In this document: positions 43,880 to 52,950 of the stretch, piece after piece | How positions within the stretch are numbered: position 1 is the first letter of the stretch | How the letters are laid out: each line of letters opens with the position of its first letter | NCBI RefSeq assembly: GCF_041903755.1 | Contig: NZ_JBBWVE010000030.1 | Span: 1 to 64,000 of the forward strand | DNA: 64,000 nucleotides | Direction of reading: 5' to 3' | From: Thiocapsa roseilacustris | Lineage (GTDB): Bacteria; Pseudomonadota; Gammaproteobacteria; Chromatiales; Chromatiaceae | Position numbers and translations under genes: made by a program | The notes under the pieces: model-generated | What the model saw: the letters and a program-made list of their open reading frames with translations, nothing else | What the model was told of the DNA's origin: nothing | The model's database searches: none

Positions 43880-43881
43880 GC

Positions 43882-44364
43882 ATGAAAGGCTCGAAAGTAC
43901 CCGTCACGCAAGCAATACGCGCACTGCGCGCCGCCAAGGTGGCCTTCGAAGACCACCCCTACAGCTACATCGACGGCGGCGGAACGGCACAGTTCGCGCG
44001 CGAGCACGACGTGGACGAGCACCTAGTCGTCAAGACCCTGATCATGGAGGACGAGCAGGGCAACCCCATGATCGTCCTGATGCACGGCGACCGGCAGGTC
44101 TCGACCCAGGCGCTGGCACGCGCGATCGGGGTGAAACGCGTCCAGCCCTGCGCGCCTGCGATCGCGGACAAGCATTCGGGTTATCAGGTCGGCGGCACCT
44201 CACCTTTCGGCACACGGCGCGCGATGCCGGTCTACTGCGAAAGCGGGGTCGCCGCGCTGCCTCGGATCTACATCAACGGGGGCAAGCGCGGCTACATCAT
44301 CTCGCTCGCGACCGCCGATGCCCTGGCCCTCCTCAAACCCACACTGGTCGCGATGGCGACCTGA
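43882..44364 (+). CDS. ybaK: YbaK/EbsC-type Cys-tRNA(Pro) deacylase
   Basis: A 160-residue editing enzyme that hydrolyses Cys-tRNA(Pro) in trans. Family features are TQAIRALRAAKVAFEDHPYS, HLVVKTLIMEDEQGNPMIVL (with the catalytic Lys), QVGGTSPFGTRRAMPVYCES (GG...PFG motif) and YINGGKRGYIISLATADALA. ATG 43882 lies just after a repeat element end, so its leader includes that element. Confidence 0.93.
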   Translation: MKGSKVPVTQAIRALRAAKVAFEDHPYSYIDGGGTAQFAREHDVDEHLVVKTLIMEDEQGNPMIVLMHGDRQVSTQALARAIGVKRVQPCAPAIADKHSGYQVGGTSPFGTRRAMPVYCESGVAALPRIYINGGKRGYIISLATADALALLKPTLVAMAT

Positions 44365-44389
44365 ACGGAGTCTACCGGTTTCCCGTGCG

Positions 44390-44524
44390 ATGGCGCCCGA
44401 TGCCCCGGACAGCGCCTTCGCCGATCCCGACGATATCGCCGAGTCGGTGTTCTTTCTGGCACGCCAGCCCAGATCGGCCTGGACCTTCGAGCTGGATCTG
44501 CGGCCGTTCCGCGAACCCTGGTAG
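44390..44524 (+). pseudogene. C-terminal remnant of a short-chain dehydrogenase
   Basis: About 40 codons read FADPDDIAESVFFLARQPRS, AWTFELDLRPFREPW and stop at a TAG, which matches the C-terminal tail of a common SDR group (DPDDIAEAxxxLHRQxRSAWT...LDLRPxxE.W). The upstream catalytic part is absent and replaced by ybaK, so only the end of the gene remains after a deletion. Confidence 0.7.
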
Positions 44525-44602
44525 TGCATGATGCCCGCCGGGACGGGTCGCAGACGGACTGACCTACCCGCACGGGGCCTGCGTCGCTTGAAACCCTGAC
44601 GC

Positions 44603-45616
44603 TCACGCGCGCTGAACCAGGCCCTCGACCAACCTACCGCGACGCCAGAAGCGCCGAGACGCCGATCGCGTCAGCCGATAAGCGATGCCCTCGCAGGGGT
44701 CGAGCAGGACCTGGTCGAGACCCCCGCGTTTGATCCGCGCTTCGAGCACGGCGAGCGTTGCATCCAACGCGAGCAACGCCGTCGACCAGGCATCGAGATC
44801 CCGCTCAAGCAGCGCCGCACCAAGCCGGCCCCAGAGCACGAGATGACGGCGTCCGGGCAGCGACTCCTGCGGCGACCACCCCTCGAGCGAGCGATGCGCA
44901 ACCCCGCACCAACGCGCTAGACCCGCGGTCAGCGGATCATCCCCGACCACCGCGTCCGGCGGTGCGCCCGAGCGCGCCGGCAGCACACCGCCGCCCCAGG
45001 TCCAGATGCCGTTGATTGCCGGACGCCGGGCCTGCTCGCGGAGACGATTGACCTCGCTGTCGTAGAAGAGCATCTGCACCTCGTTCATCAGACCGCGCCA
45101 GCGCCGGGCATCCGCACCGCTCGGGACATCAAGCGGGACAGGCACGCCGATGACGCACTCGAGGGGCTCCGTGCGCAGGTCCAAGGCCCGGTCCGCTCCC
45201 AGATACCAGCGGTTCGGGTGCGGCGCCGTAAGCCTCAGCCCTTCGGCGGCGAAATGGCCGTTGAAGAGCGCGACCAAGGCATCCGCCTCCGCCCGGTCTG
45301 GCGTGACACCGGCGCCGGCGAAGAGCAGCAGACGGTCGCGATCCGGGCGCAGATGTACCGGATCGGCATGCATCCAATAGCCGGCGCACCGCGTGTCCGG
45401 TGACTCGCCCAGGAGACTGATCGCAGCCGTCGGGGCATCGCGTTCGGGGTCGGTCGAGACGCCGACGTGCCTCAGAAGAGCCGTCGCAGCGTCGTGCCCG
45501 CCGGTCGGGATACGATCCGCGCGCGCGAGCAGCCGATCGATGGCCGGAACCTTCGGGAGTGTCTCCGCAGCGACCGGGATGGGGCCGAGCAGGCCGGGGC
45601 AGATGAGGGTCAGCAT
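44603..45616 (-). CDS. RpfE-like/phosphoglycerate mutase-related protein
   Basis: A 337-residue soluble protein like those annotated as regulatory protein RpfE or cofactor-independent phosphoglycerate mutase-like. It starts LTLICPGLLGPIPVAAETLP; later DTRCAGYWMHADPVHLRPDR, HPNRWYLGADRALDLRTEPL, VQMLFYDSEVNRLREQARRP and INGIWTWGGGVLP are the conserved stretches of that family. Function in metabolism or signalling is not established. Same strand as the permease upstream, 39 bp apart. Confidence 0.8.
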   Translation of the reverse strand: MLTLICPGLLGPIPVAAETLPKVPAIDRLLARADRIPTGGHDAATALLRHVGVSTDPERDAPTAAISLLGESPDTRCAGYWMHADPVHLRPDRDRLLLFAGAGVTPDRAEADALVALFNGHFAAEGLRLTAPHPNRWYLGADRALDLRTEPLECVIGVPVPLDVPSGADARRWRGLMNEVQMLFYDSEVNRLREQARRPAINGIWTWGGGVLPARSGAPPDAVVGDDPLTAGLARWCGVAHRSLEGWSPQESLPGRRHLVLWGRLGAALLERDLDAWSTALLALDATLAVLEARIKRGGLDQVLLDPCEGIAYRLTRSASRRFWRRGRLVEGLVQRA

Positions 45617-45655
45617 AATGATTCCGGGACAGCGGAGACAGCGATGGCGTGTCCC

Positions 45656-46945
<1,290 letters not shown>

Positions 46946-47159
46946 CGTGTCGGCATCCGATGTCGTGTCTCGATCGACGTCCAGCCGTTTCCAATCGGAT
47001 CAACGGACAAGACGCGGATCGAGATCGAAGGGTTGCAGGGTCGCCGTCGTGAACACCCCACCGGCCCTCCCGTGAGCGGGATTCAACAGCAGATTACGTT
47101 GCTGCGGGATCAGCACACTCGGAACCGAGAGTGCGAGCGATTGGCCGCCGGTCAGCCAG

Positions 47160-47200
47160 TACCGTAGGTTGTGCTGACGATAGGAAGCACAACTTCCGCC
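47160..47200 (-). mobile_element. MITE fragment, copy 5 (partial)
   Basis: About 40 bp (ACCGTAGGTTGTGCTGACGA and on to AGCACAACTT.CGCC) match one internal hairpin arm of the MITE family. Both ends are missing and there is no flanking repeat. It sits just beyond the rluB stop codon. Confidence 0.65.
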
Positions 47201-47203
47201 AGC

Positions 47204-48106
47204 TCAGCGATCACCCCGAGGCCGACCCCACTTGGGCCCGCGTGCAAAGGGGGACTCGCCGCTCGGTTGTTTGGACTGCCAAGGTTTTGACCCCGGGCGG
47301 ACCTGCCGGCGCTTGGGCACCGGCGGTGTCAGACCCGCCAGCGCCATCAAGGTCTTTTGTTCATCCTCGAACAAGGGTCGCCAGTTCCCGGTATAGAGGC
47401 GTCGTCCGAGCTCGATGTTGCCGTACCGGATGCGGATCAGGCGACTCACCTGGCAGCCGGCGGCCTCCCAGAGCCGGCGCACCTCGCGGTTGCGACCCTC
47501 GCGCAGGACGACATGAAACCAGCGATTCGCACCCGTGCCGCCGCGCTCGGTGACCGCATCGAACTTGGCGAGCCCGTCTTCCAGCTCGATGCCGACGGCG
47601 AGACGCTCGAGCGTTCCCTCGGGGACATCGCCGAGGATGCGCACGGCGTACTCGCGCTCCACCTCGCGCGAAGGATGCATGAGCCGGTTTGCCAGCTCGC
47701 CGTCGGTGGTGAAGAGGATGAGCCCGGATGTATTGATATCGAGCCGGCCGACCGCAATCCAGCGGCCTTCTTTGGGTTTGGGCAGACGACGAAACACCGT
47801 CGGGCGCTCCTCGGGATCGCGCCGCGTGACCAGCTCGCCCTCGGGCTTGTGATAGGCGATGACTTGCGGAAGCTTGTCTCGCCGCCCCTTGAGCTTGACG
47901 TCTTGCCCGTCGACGCGGATCCGATCACGGCTGGTCACTCGATCGCCGAGCTTGGCGAGATCGCCGTTGACCCGGATCCGCCCCTCGCTGATCCAGCCCT
48001 CGATGGTGCGACGCGAGCCCAGACCCGAGTCCGCAAGGGCCTTTTGCAGGCGCACGGGCTCCTCGGCGGGAGGCGGTGGCGGGGGCAAGCGTCGGTCGGT
48101 TTTCAT
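47204..48106 (-). CDS. rluB: 23S rRNA pseudouridine synthase RluB-type
   Basis: A 300-residue enzyme of the RsuA/RluB/E/F family, expected to make pseudouridine 2605 in 23S rRNA. The S4 RNA-binding domain comes first (RLQKALADSGLGSRRTIEGW), then the catalytic motif with aspartate AVGRLDINTSGLILFTTDGE, then FHVVLREGRNREVRRLWEAA. A basic tail (KRRQVRPGSKPWQSKQPSGE) follows. It is the last gene of the scpA-scpB-rluB order but is separated from scpB by 434 bp of repeats. Confidence 0.95.
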   Translation of the reverse strand: MKTDRRLPPPPPPAEEPVRLQKALADSGLGSRRTIEGWISEGRIRVNGDLAKLGDRVTSRDRIRVDGQDVKLKGRRDKLPQVIAYHKPEGELVTRRDPEERPTVFRRLPKPKEGRWIAVGRLDINTSGLILFTTDGELANRLMHPSREVEREYAVRILGDVPEGTLERLAVGIELEDGLAKFDAVTERGGTGANRWFHVVLREGRNREVRRLWEAAGCQVSRLIRIRYGNIELGRRLYTGNWRPLFEDEQKTLMALAGLTPPVPKRRQVRPGSKPWQSKQPSGESPFARGPKWGRPRGDR

Positions 48107-48143
48107 ATCGGGGTCTCGGGTTTATCGTTTTAGGCCGTCAGCC

Positions 48144-48192
48144 TCCTGCCTCCTGCTTCCGGCTATTAGTTATTAGTTACTAGCGATTAGCT
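48144..48192. repeat. Heptamer-phased array, left part
   Basis: Seven consecutive 7-mers in one phase: TCCTGCC, TCCTGCT, TCCGGCT, ATTAGTT, ATTAGTT, ACTAGCG, ATTAGCT. An eighth unit (TTTAGCT) is split by MITE copy 6 and completed on its far side. Confidence 0.8.
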
Positions 48193-48196
48193 TTTA

Positions 48197-48329
48197 GGCG
48201 AATTCCGGAAACCACCATGCCAAGGGCGTAGGTTGTGCCGAGCCGTGCGAGGCACAACCAACCATAGGCGCAAGTTGTGCTTCCTATCGTCAGCACAACC
48301 TACGGGTATGGAAGTTTGCAGAAATCGCC
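48197..48329 (+). mobile_element. MITE-like palindromic element, copy 6
   Basis: 133 bp, near-identical to copies 1, 2 and 7, flanked by TTA direct repeats (48194-48196, 48330-48332). It is inserted in a heptamer array between scpB and rluB. Confidence 0.87.
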
Positions 48330-48360
48330 TTAGCTATCACCCTTCATCAAATCCCTGATG

Positions 48361-48519
48361 GCTAATGGCTAATGGCCGGCGGCCGGCGGCCGGCGGCTGA
48401 TAGCTGATAGCTGATAGCTGATAGCTGATAGCTGATAGCTGATAGCTGATAGCTGATAGCTGATAGCTGATAGCTGATAGCTGATAGCTGATAGCTGATA
48501 GCTGATAGCTGATAGCTGA
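48361..48519. repeat. Heptamer tandem array (GCTGATA and relatives)
   Basis: In one continuous 7-bp phase: GCTAATG twice, GCCGGCG three times, then GCTGATA about 17.7 times (48396-48519). Because 7 is not a multiple of 3, all frames translate it as one heptapeptide repeat (YQLSAIS on minus), so the apparent small ORFs there are artefacts. It lies 22 bp downstream of the scpB stop. Confidence 0.95.
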
Positions 48520-48540
48520 AGGCTGGCGGCGATCCTACGA

Positions 48541-49140
48541 TCATACACCAGAGTCGTCTCGGGGCTTTTTATCCGCGGCATCCTGGGCTGGCTCCTCGAG
48601 CCTCAACTCCTCGTCGATCAGGAAATCCGGGGCGCGGATCTCGGCGAGGGTCGGCAGCTCGTTGAGGGAGCGCAGGCCAAAATAATCCAGGAACTTGCGC
48701 GTGGTGGCGAAGAGCGCCGGCCGGCCGGGGACGTCGCGATGGCCGACCACACGGATCCACTCGCGCTCGGTCAGGGTCTTGACGATCTGGGTGCTCACGG
48801 CGACCCCGCGGATGTCTTCGATCTCGCCGCGGGTGATCGGCTGGCGATAGGCGATCAACGAGAGCGTTTCGAGCAAGGCACGCGAATAGCGCGGCGGGCG
48901 CTCGTCCCAGAGGCGTGCGACCCATGGGGCGATGCTCGCGCGGACTTGGGTGCGCCAGCCGCCGGCGACCTCGACGATCTCCAGACCGCGCTCGGCATAG
49001 TCATCCTGAAGCGCGGCGATGGCCCCGAGCAGATCGGCACGCGACGGGCGTTCGTCGTCCAGAAAAAGCGCAAGGAGCTGATCCAGCGTCAGTGGCCCGC
49101 CCGCGGCGACCAGCGCGGCTTCTACGATCCGTTTAAGCAA
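48541..49140 (-). CDS. scpB: Segregation and condensation protein ScpB
   Basis: A 199-residue non-SMC condensin subunit with two winged helices. Conserved parts are IVEAALVAAGGPLTLDQLLA, RYSRALLETLSLIAYRQPIT, RGEIEDIRGVAVSTQIVKTL and PALFATTRKFLDYFGLRSLN. The frame is open far upstream; the start is most likely TTG 49140 (L-L-K-R-I-V-E), which overlaps the scpA end and follows GAGG. With ScpA it bridges the SMC heads for chromosome compaction. Confidence 0.94.
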   Translation of the reverse strand: MLKRIVEAALVAAGGPLTLDQLLALFLDDERPSRADLLGAIAALQDDYAERGLEIVEVAGGWRTQVRASIAPWVARLWDERPPRYSRALLETLSLIAYRQPITRGEIEDIRGVAVSTQIVKTLTEREWIRVVGHRDVPGRPALFATTRKFLDYFGLRSLNELPTLAEIRAPDFLIDEELRLEEPAQDAADKKPRDDSGV

Positions 49141-50005
49141 GTTCCGCCTCGTCGAGGATCTCGCCCGCCGCCGTCTCGCGCAGGCGCACATGGATCGGCG
49201 CGAACGGCTCGGCCTGGACCAGCTCCAAGGTCGCTGCCTTGATCAGCTCCAAGAGGGCGAGAAAGCTCACCACGACACCGGGGCGCCCCTCGGTGACATC
49301 GAAGAGATCCGTGAAGGCGAGAAATCCTCCGTCGCTCAAACGCTCGAGCACCCACGACATACGCTCGCGCAACGACAAAGATTCGCGCTCGACCCGATGG
49401 CGGGTGAAGAGATCCGCGCGCGCCATGACGTCGCGCATGGCCAGGAGCAGCTCACGGAAATCGACATCCGGCGGGACGCGCTGAACATGGCCGGGCGGCA
49501 CCTCGGCGCGGACGGCAAAGACGTCGCGCTCGAGCCTGGGAAGTGCATCCAGATCCTGCGCCGCCTGCTTGAACCGCTCGTACTCTTGGAGTCGACGCAC
49601 CAGCTCGGCACGCGGATCATCGCCCTCCTCCTCCACGGCCTGCACACGCGGCAGGAGCATCCGGGATTTGATCTCGGCCAGCATCGCGGCCATCACCAGG
49701 TACTCCGCCGCCAGCTCCAGGCGCAGCTCGGTCATCAGGTCGACATATTCGATGTACTGGGCGGTGATGGCCGCGATCGGGATATCCAGGATGTCGAGAT
49801 TCTGTCGCTTGATCAGATAGAGCAGCAGATCCAGCGGTCCCTCGAAGGCATCCAGAAAGATCTCGAGCGCATCCGGCGGGATATAGAGATCCACAGGCAA
49901 GGTCATGAAGGGCAAACCCCGCACCATCGCGAAGGGCGCCACCTCGAGTGGCATCTCCTGCTGTTGCCCCGGCGGCGGCTGACGGTCTGCGCCCTCGTCC
50001 GCCAT
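49133..50005 (-). CDS. scpA: Segregation and condensation protein ScpA
   Basis: A 290-residue kleisin. Typical stretches are FEGPLDLLLYLIKRQNLDIL followed by DIPIAAITAQYIEYVDLMTE, LAAEYLVMAAMLAEIKSRML, and the C-terminal winged helix (VVSFLALLELIKAATLELVQ, then FAPIHVRL). ATG 50005 is used; the N-terminal 35 residues are variable. It overlaps the scpB start, so the two are translationally coupled. Confidence 0.95.
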   Translation of the reverse strand: MADEGADRQPPPGQQQEMPLEVAPFAMVRGLPFMTLPVDLYIPPDALEIFLDAFEGPLDLLLYLIKRQNLDILDIPIAAITAQYIEYVDLMTELRLELAAEYLVMAAMLAEIKSRMLLPRVQAVEEEGDDPRAELVRRLQEYERFKQAAQDLDALPRLERDVFAVRAEVPPGHVQRVPPDVDFRELLLAMRDVMARADLFTRHRVERESLSLRERMSWVLERLSDGGFLAFTDLFDVTEGRPGVVVSFLALLELIKAATLELVQAEPFAPIHVRLRETAAGEILDEAELA

Positions 50006-50110
50006 ACTCAAGTCCCTAAAAAAGTGAAGGCTCTCAACCACGCAACAACGGCGCAGCGCTTTGCTTCGAGGCTCTAGGTCACGCGTCGGGAATAAATCGA
50101 GCACCGAATT

Positions 50111-50152
50111 CAATCGTTGTCGCTGTCGTAATCGGAAACGACAACGACAATT
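50111..50152. repeat. GTTGTC-type hairpin repeat, copy 1
   Basis: CAATCGTTGTCGCTGTCGT and ACGACAACGACAATTG form an imperfect hairpin around AATCGGAA, about 105 bp upstream of scpA. A longer relative lies at 59901-59955. Confidence 0.7.
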
Positions 50153-50240
50153 GTGGCAGAGGTAGCCTTATTGTCCCATCGCCTGACTTAGTGACGATTC
50201 AGAAATAAAGTGAACACCTTGATGAACCGGGCGCAGTTTA

Positions 50241-50373
50241 GGCGAATTACGGAAACCTTCATGCCAAGGGCGTAGGTTGTGCCGAGCCGTGCGAGGCACA
50301 ACCAAACGCCGGCGCAAGTTGTGCTTCCTATCGTCAGCACAACCTACGGGTATGGAAGTTTGCGGAAATCGCC
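50241..50373 (+). mobile_element. MITE-like palindromic element, copy 7
   Basis: 133 bp flanked by TTA repeats (50238-50240 and 50374-50376). The right-hand TTA is the TAA stop codon of trpS on the minus strand, so the insertion again fell on a stop codon and restored it. The left flank (GCGCAGTTTA) may be a decayed end of the 84-nt family. Confidence 0.87.
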
Positions 50374-51591
50374 TTAGCTCATGACCAACGACATCGCGTG
50401 CCGAACCTCTTCAAGCGTCTCGTGCGCGACGTCGCGTGCACGCTCGCAGCCGTCGTTGATGACGTTGCGCAGCAGCTCAGGCTGAGCGGCATATTCCCGG
50501 GCACGTTGCTGCATCGGCATCAGCTCGGCGAGCACTCCGTCGATCACCGGCTGCTTGCATTCCAGACAGCCGATGCCGGCCGAACGGCAGCCCTGCTGCG
50601 CCCAATCGCGCACCTGATCGTTCGAATAGACCAAGTGGAACTGCCAGACCGGGCACTTTTCCGGATCGCCCGGATCGGTCCGGCGCACGCGGGCCGGATC
50701 TGTCGGCATGGTCCTCAGCGCCTTCTCGACATCGGCCGGCTCGTCGCGCAGGGCGATGGTGTTGCCGTAGGATTTGGACATCTTCTGCCCGTCCAGACCC
50801 GGCATCTTGGACGCCTTGGTCAGCAGCGGCATCGGCTCGGGCAGGATGACGCGCCCGCCGCCTTCAAGATAGCCGAGCAGTCGCTCGCGATCGGCCAGGG
50901 TGATGTTGCCCTGACCTTCCAAAAGCGCATGGGCAACGCTCAATGCCTCTTGATCGCCCTGCTCCTGATAGCGGCGCCTCAGCCCGTCGAAGAGTTTGGC
51001 GTTCTTCTTGCCCATCTTGCGCTTGGCCTCTTCCGCCTTCTCCTCGAAGCCGGCCTCGCGACCGTAGATGTGATTGAAGCGCCGCGCGACCTCGCGTGTC
51101 AGCTCGACGTGGGCGACCTGGTCCTCGCCGACCGGGACCTGCCCGGCCTTGTACATGAGGATGTCCGCGCTCTGGAGCAGCGGATAGCCGAGAAATCCGT
51201 AGGTCGCAAGATCGCGCTCCTTGAGCTTCTCCTGCTGGTCCTTGTAGCTCGGCACCCGCTCCAGCCAGCCCAACGGCGTGATCATAGAGAGCAGCAGATG
51301 CAGCTCGGCATGCTCCGGGACGCGCGACTGAATGAAGAGTGTCGCCGAGCCGGGATTGATCCCGGCGGCCAACCAGTCGATCACCATCTCGCGAGTACTC
51401 GTCGGGATGATCGAGGGATCCTCGTAGTGCGTCGTCAAGGCATGCCAATCGGCGACAAAGAAGAAACACTCGAATTCGTGCTGAAGCTCCAGCCAGTTCT
51501 TCAGGACACCGTGATAGTGCCCGAGATGGAGACGGCCCGTAGGACGCATCCCGGAGAGAACGCGCGAGTGGTGTGCTGAGACGGAAGTCAA
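50374..51591 (-). CDS. trpS: Tryptophanyl-tRNA synthetase (long form)
   Basis: A 405-residue class I synthetase. The HIGH motif is PTGRLHLGHYHGVLKNWLEL and the KMSKS loop is LDGQKMSKSYGNTIALRD. It is ~70 residues longer than the E. coli enzyme, with an inserted segment around GFEEKAEEAKRKMGKKNAKL and four cysteines near GCRSAGIGCLECKQP; this is the longer TrpS subtype known from various bacteria. It ends at a TAA next to a MITE. The upstream gene is the M50 protease. Confidence 0.97.
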   Translation of the reverse strand: MTSVSAHHSRVLSGMRPTGRLHLGHYHGVLKNWLELQHEFECFFFVADWHALTTHYEDPSIIPTSTREMVIDWLAAGINPGSATLFIQSRVPEHAELHLLLSMITPLGWLERVPSYKDQQEKLKERDLATYGFLGYPLLQSADILMYKAGQVPVGEDQVAHVELTREVARRFNHIYGREAGFEEKAEEAKRKMGKKNAKLFDGLRRRYQEQGDQEALSVAHALLEGQGNITLADRERLLGYLEGGGRVILPEPMPLLTKASKMPGLDGQKMSKSYGNTIALRDEPADVEKALRTMPTDPARVRRTDPGDPEKCPVWQFHLVYSNDQVRDWAQQGCRSAGIGCLECKQPVIDGVLAELMPMQQRAREYAAQPELLRNVINDGCERARDVAHETLEEVRHAMSLVMS

Positions 51592-51609
51592 GGTTTGGCA
51601 GCCTCGTAA

Positions 51610-52281
51610 TCAGACGAAGAAGAGCTCTATCACGATCGCCGAGCCGGGGAGCAGGCCCACGATCCCGATCACGATCGGAAGCAGGACGGCGCCCAAGAGC
51701 CCGGTGATCAACAACGCCAACAGGATGATGAGACCGAAGGGTTCCAGTCGGGAGAACTGCACTGCCACCTTCGGCGGAAGCAAGGCGTTCAGCACGCGCC
51801 CGCCGTCGAGCGGCAGCAGAGGGACCAGGTTCAGGACCATCAGGAAGACGTTGATCAGAATTCCGGCGGAGCCCATATAGATCAACGGCAGCGCAATCCA
51901 TTCGCTGGCCGGCAGCAGCAGCACACCCAGTTTGATCATTCCACCCCAGAAGAGCGCCATCAGCAGATTTGCGCCGGGACCCGCGACCGCCACCAGGGCC
52001 ATGTCGCGACGCGGATGATGTAGGTTGCGCCAGTTGACGGGCACCGGCTTGGCCCATCCGAACAGGAATCCCACCAGAAAGAAGGTCACGAGCGGAACCA
52101 GGATGGTGCCGATCGGATCGATATGCTTGATCGGATTGAAGGTCACGCGACCGAGCATCAGCGCGGTCCGATCACCGAGCCGACTCGCGACCCAGCCGTG
52201 CGCGGCCTCGTGGACCGTGATCGCGAACAGCACCGGGATGACGAGGACGGCCAGCAGTTGGTAAGGGTTCAGGGCTTCCAT
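51610..52281 (-). CDS. M50 family (site-2 protease-like) membrane metalloprotease
   Basis: A 223-residue protein with about six helices. The zinc-binding HExxH is in ITVHEAAHGWVASRLGDRTA and the second metal motif in LVPLLPLDGGRVLNALLPP (LDGG). There is no PDZ domain, unlike RseP; this is the small S2P-like rhomboid-adjacent type usually annotated as site-2 protease family. Start ATG 52281. It overlaps nothing but lies 18 bp from trpS and 36 bp from yciO, so an operon. Confidence 0.93.
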   Translation of the reverse strand: MEALNPYQLLAVLVIPVLFAITVHEAAHGWVASRLGDRTALMLGRVTFNPIKHIDPIGTILVPLVTFFLVGFLFGWAKPVPVNWRNLHHPRRDMALVAVAGPGANLLMALFWGGMIKLGVLLLPASEWIALPLIYMGSAGILINVFLMVLNLVPLLPLDGGRVLNALLPPKVAVQFSRLEPFGLIILLALLITGLLGAVLLPIVIGIVGLLPGSAIVIELFFV

Positions 52282-52317
52282 CGCGGCATTATACCCACCG
52301 CGCGCCGGTACCGCGGG

Positions 52318-52941
52318 TCATTCATCGAACAAGGTCGCATCGCCCTTGCCGAGCCGCACGAGGCTCGGCGGATCCGCCGTCATGTCGACCACGGTGGTGG
52401 GCTCCAAACCGCAGAACCCCCCGTCGATGATGAGATCGACCTGCTTGTCGAGTAGCTCGCGCATCTCCTCGGGATCGGTCAGGGGTCGATCGTCGCCCGG
52501 CATGATCAGCGTGGTGCTGAGGATCGGCTGGTCGAGCTCGCCGAGCAGTGCGCGGCAGATCTCGTTGTCCGGCACCCGGATGCCGATCGCCTTGCGCTTG
52601 GGATGAAGCAGCCGCCGCGGGACCTGCTTGGTCGCTTCGTGGATGAAGGTGTAGGGGCCGGGCGTGAGACTCTTGAGCAACCGAAACGCCTGATTGTCGA
52701 TCTTCGCATAGGTCGTGATCTCGGACAGATCGCGACAGACCAGGGTGAAGTTGTGCTTGTCGTCGAGCTTGCGGATGCGCCGGATCCGCTCCATCGCGAA
52801 CTTCTCGCCGATCTGGCAGCCGAGCGCGTAGGAGGAGTCGGTCGGATAGAGAATAACACCGCCTTCGAGCAGGATTTCGACCGAGCGACGAATCAGACGC
52901 GTCTGCGGATTCGCGGGATGGATCTGAAAAAACTGCGCCAT
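52318..52941 (-). CDS. yciO: YciO/TsaC-like L-threonylcarbamoyladenylate synthase family protein
   Basis: A 207-residue Sua5/YciO/YrdC fold protein. Conserved parts are GGVILYPTDSSYALGCQIGE (nucleotide-binding), RKLDDKHNFTLVCRDLSEIT, GPYTFIHEATKQVPRRLLHP and KRKAIGIRVPDNEICRALL. The subgroup with IRRIRKLDDKHNFTL is YciO rather than the essential TsaC of tRNA t6A synthesis; its activity is weaker or unclear. Tight operon with rnm. Confidence 0.92.
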   Translation of the reverse strand: MAQFFQIHPANPQTRLIRRSVEILLEGGVILYPTDSSYALGCQIGEKFAMERIRRIRKLDDKHNFTLVCRDLSEITTYAKIDNQAFRLLKSLTPGPYTFIHEATKQVPRRLLHPKRKAIGIRVPDNEICRALLGELDQPILSTTLIMPGDDRPLTDPEEMRELLDKQVDLIIDGGFCGLEPTTVVDMTADPPSLVRLGKGDATLFDE

Positions 52942-52950
52942 GGCCCGAGA

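Noticed and set aside
48144..48519. Possible CRISPR array
   Set aside because: The direct repeats are 7 bp and contiguous, with no spacers and no cas genes anywhere in the window.
48362..48581. Small minus-strand frames encoding repeated YQLSAIS
   Set aside because: They are produced by a 7-bp tandem repeat, which repeats the same seven residues in every frame; not a repeat protein gene.
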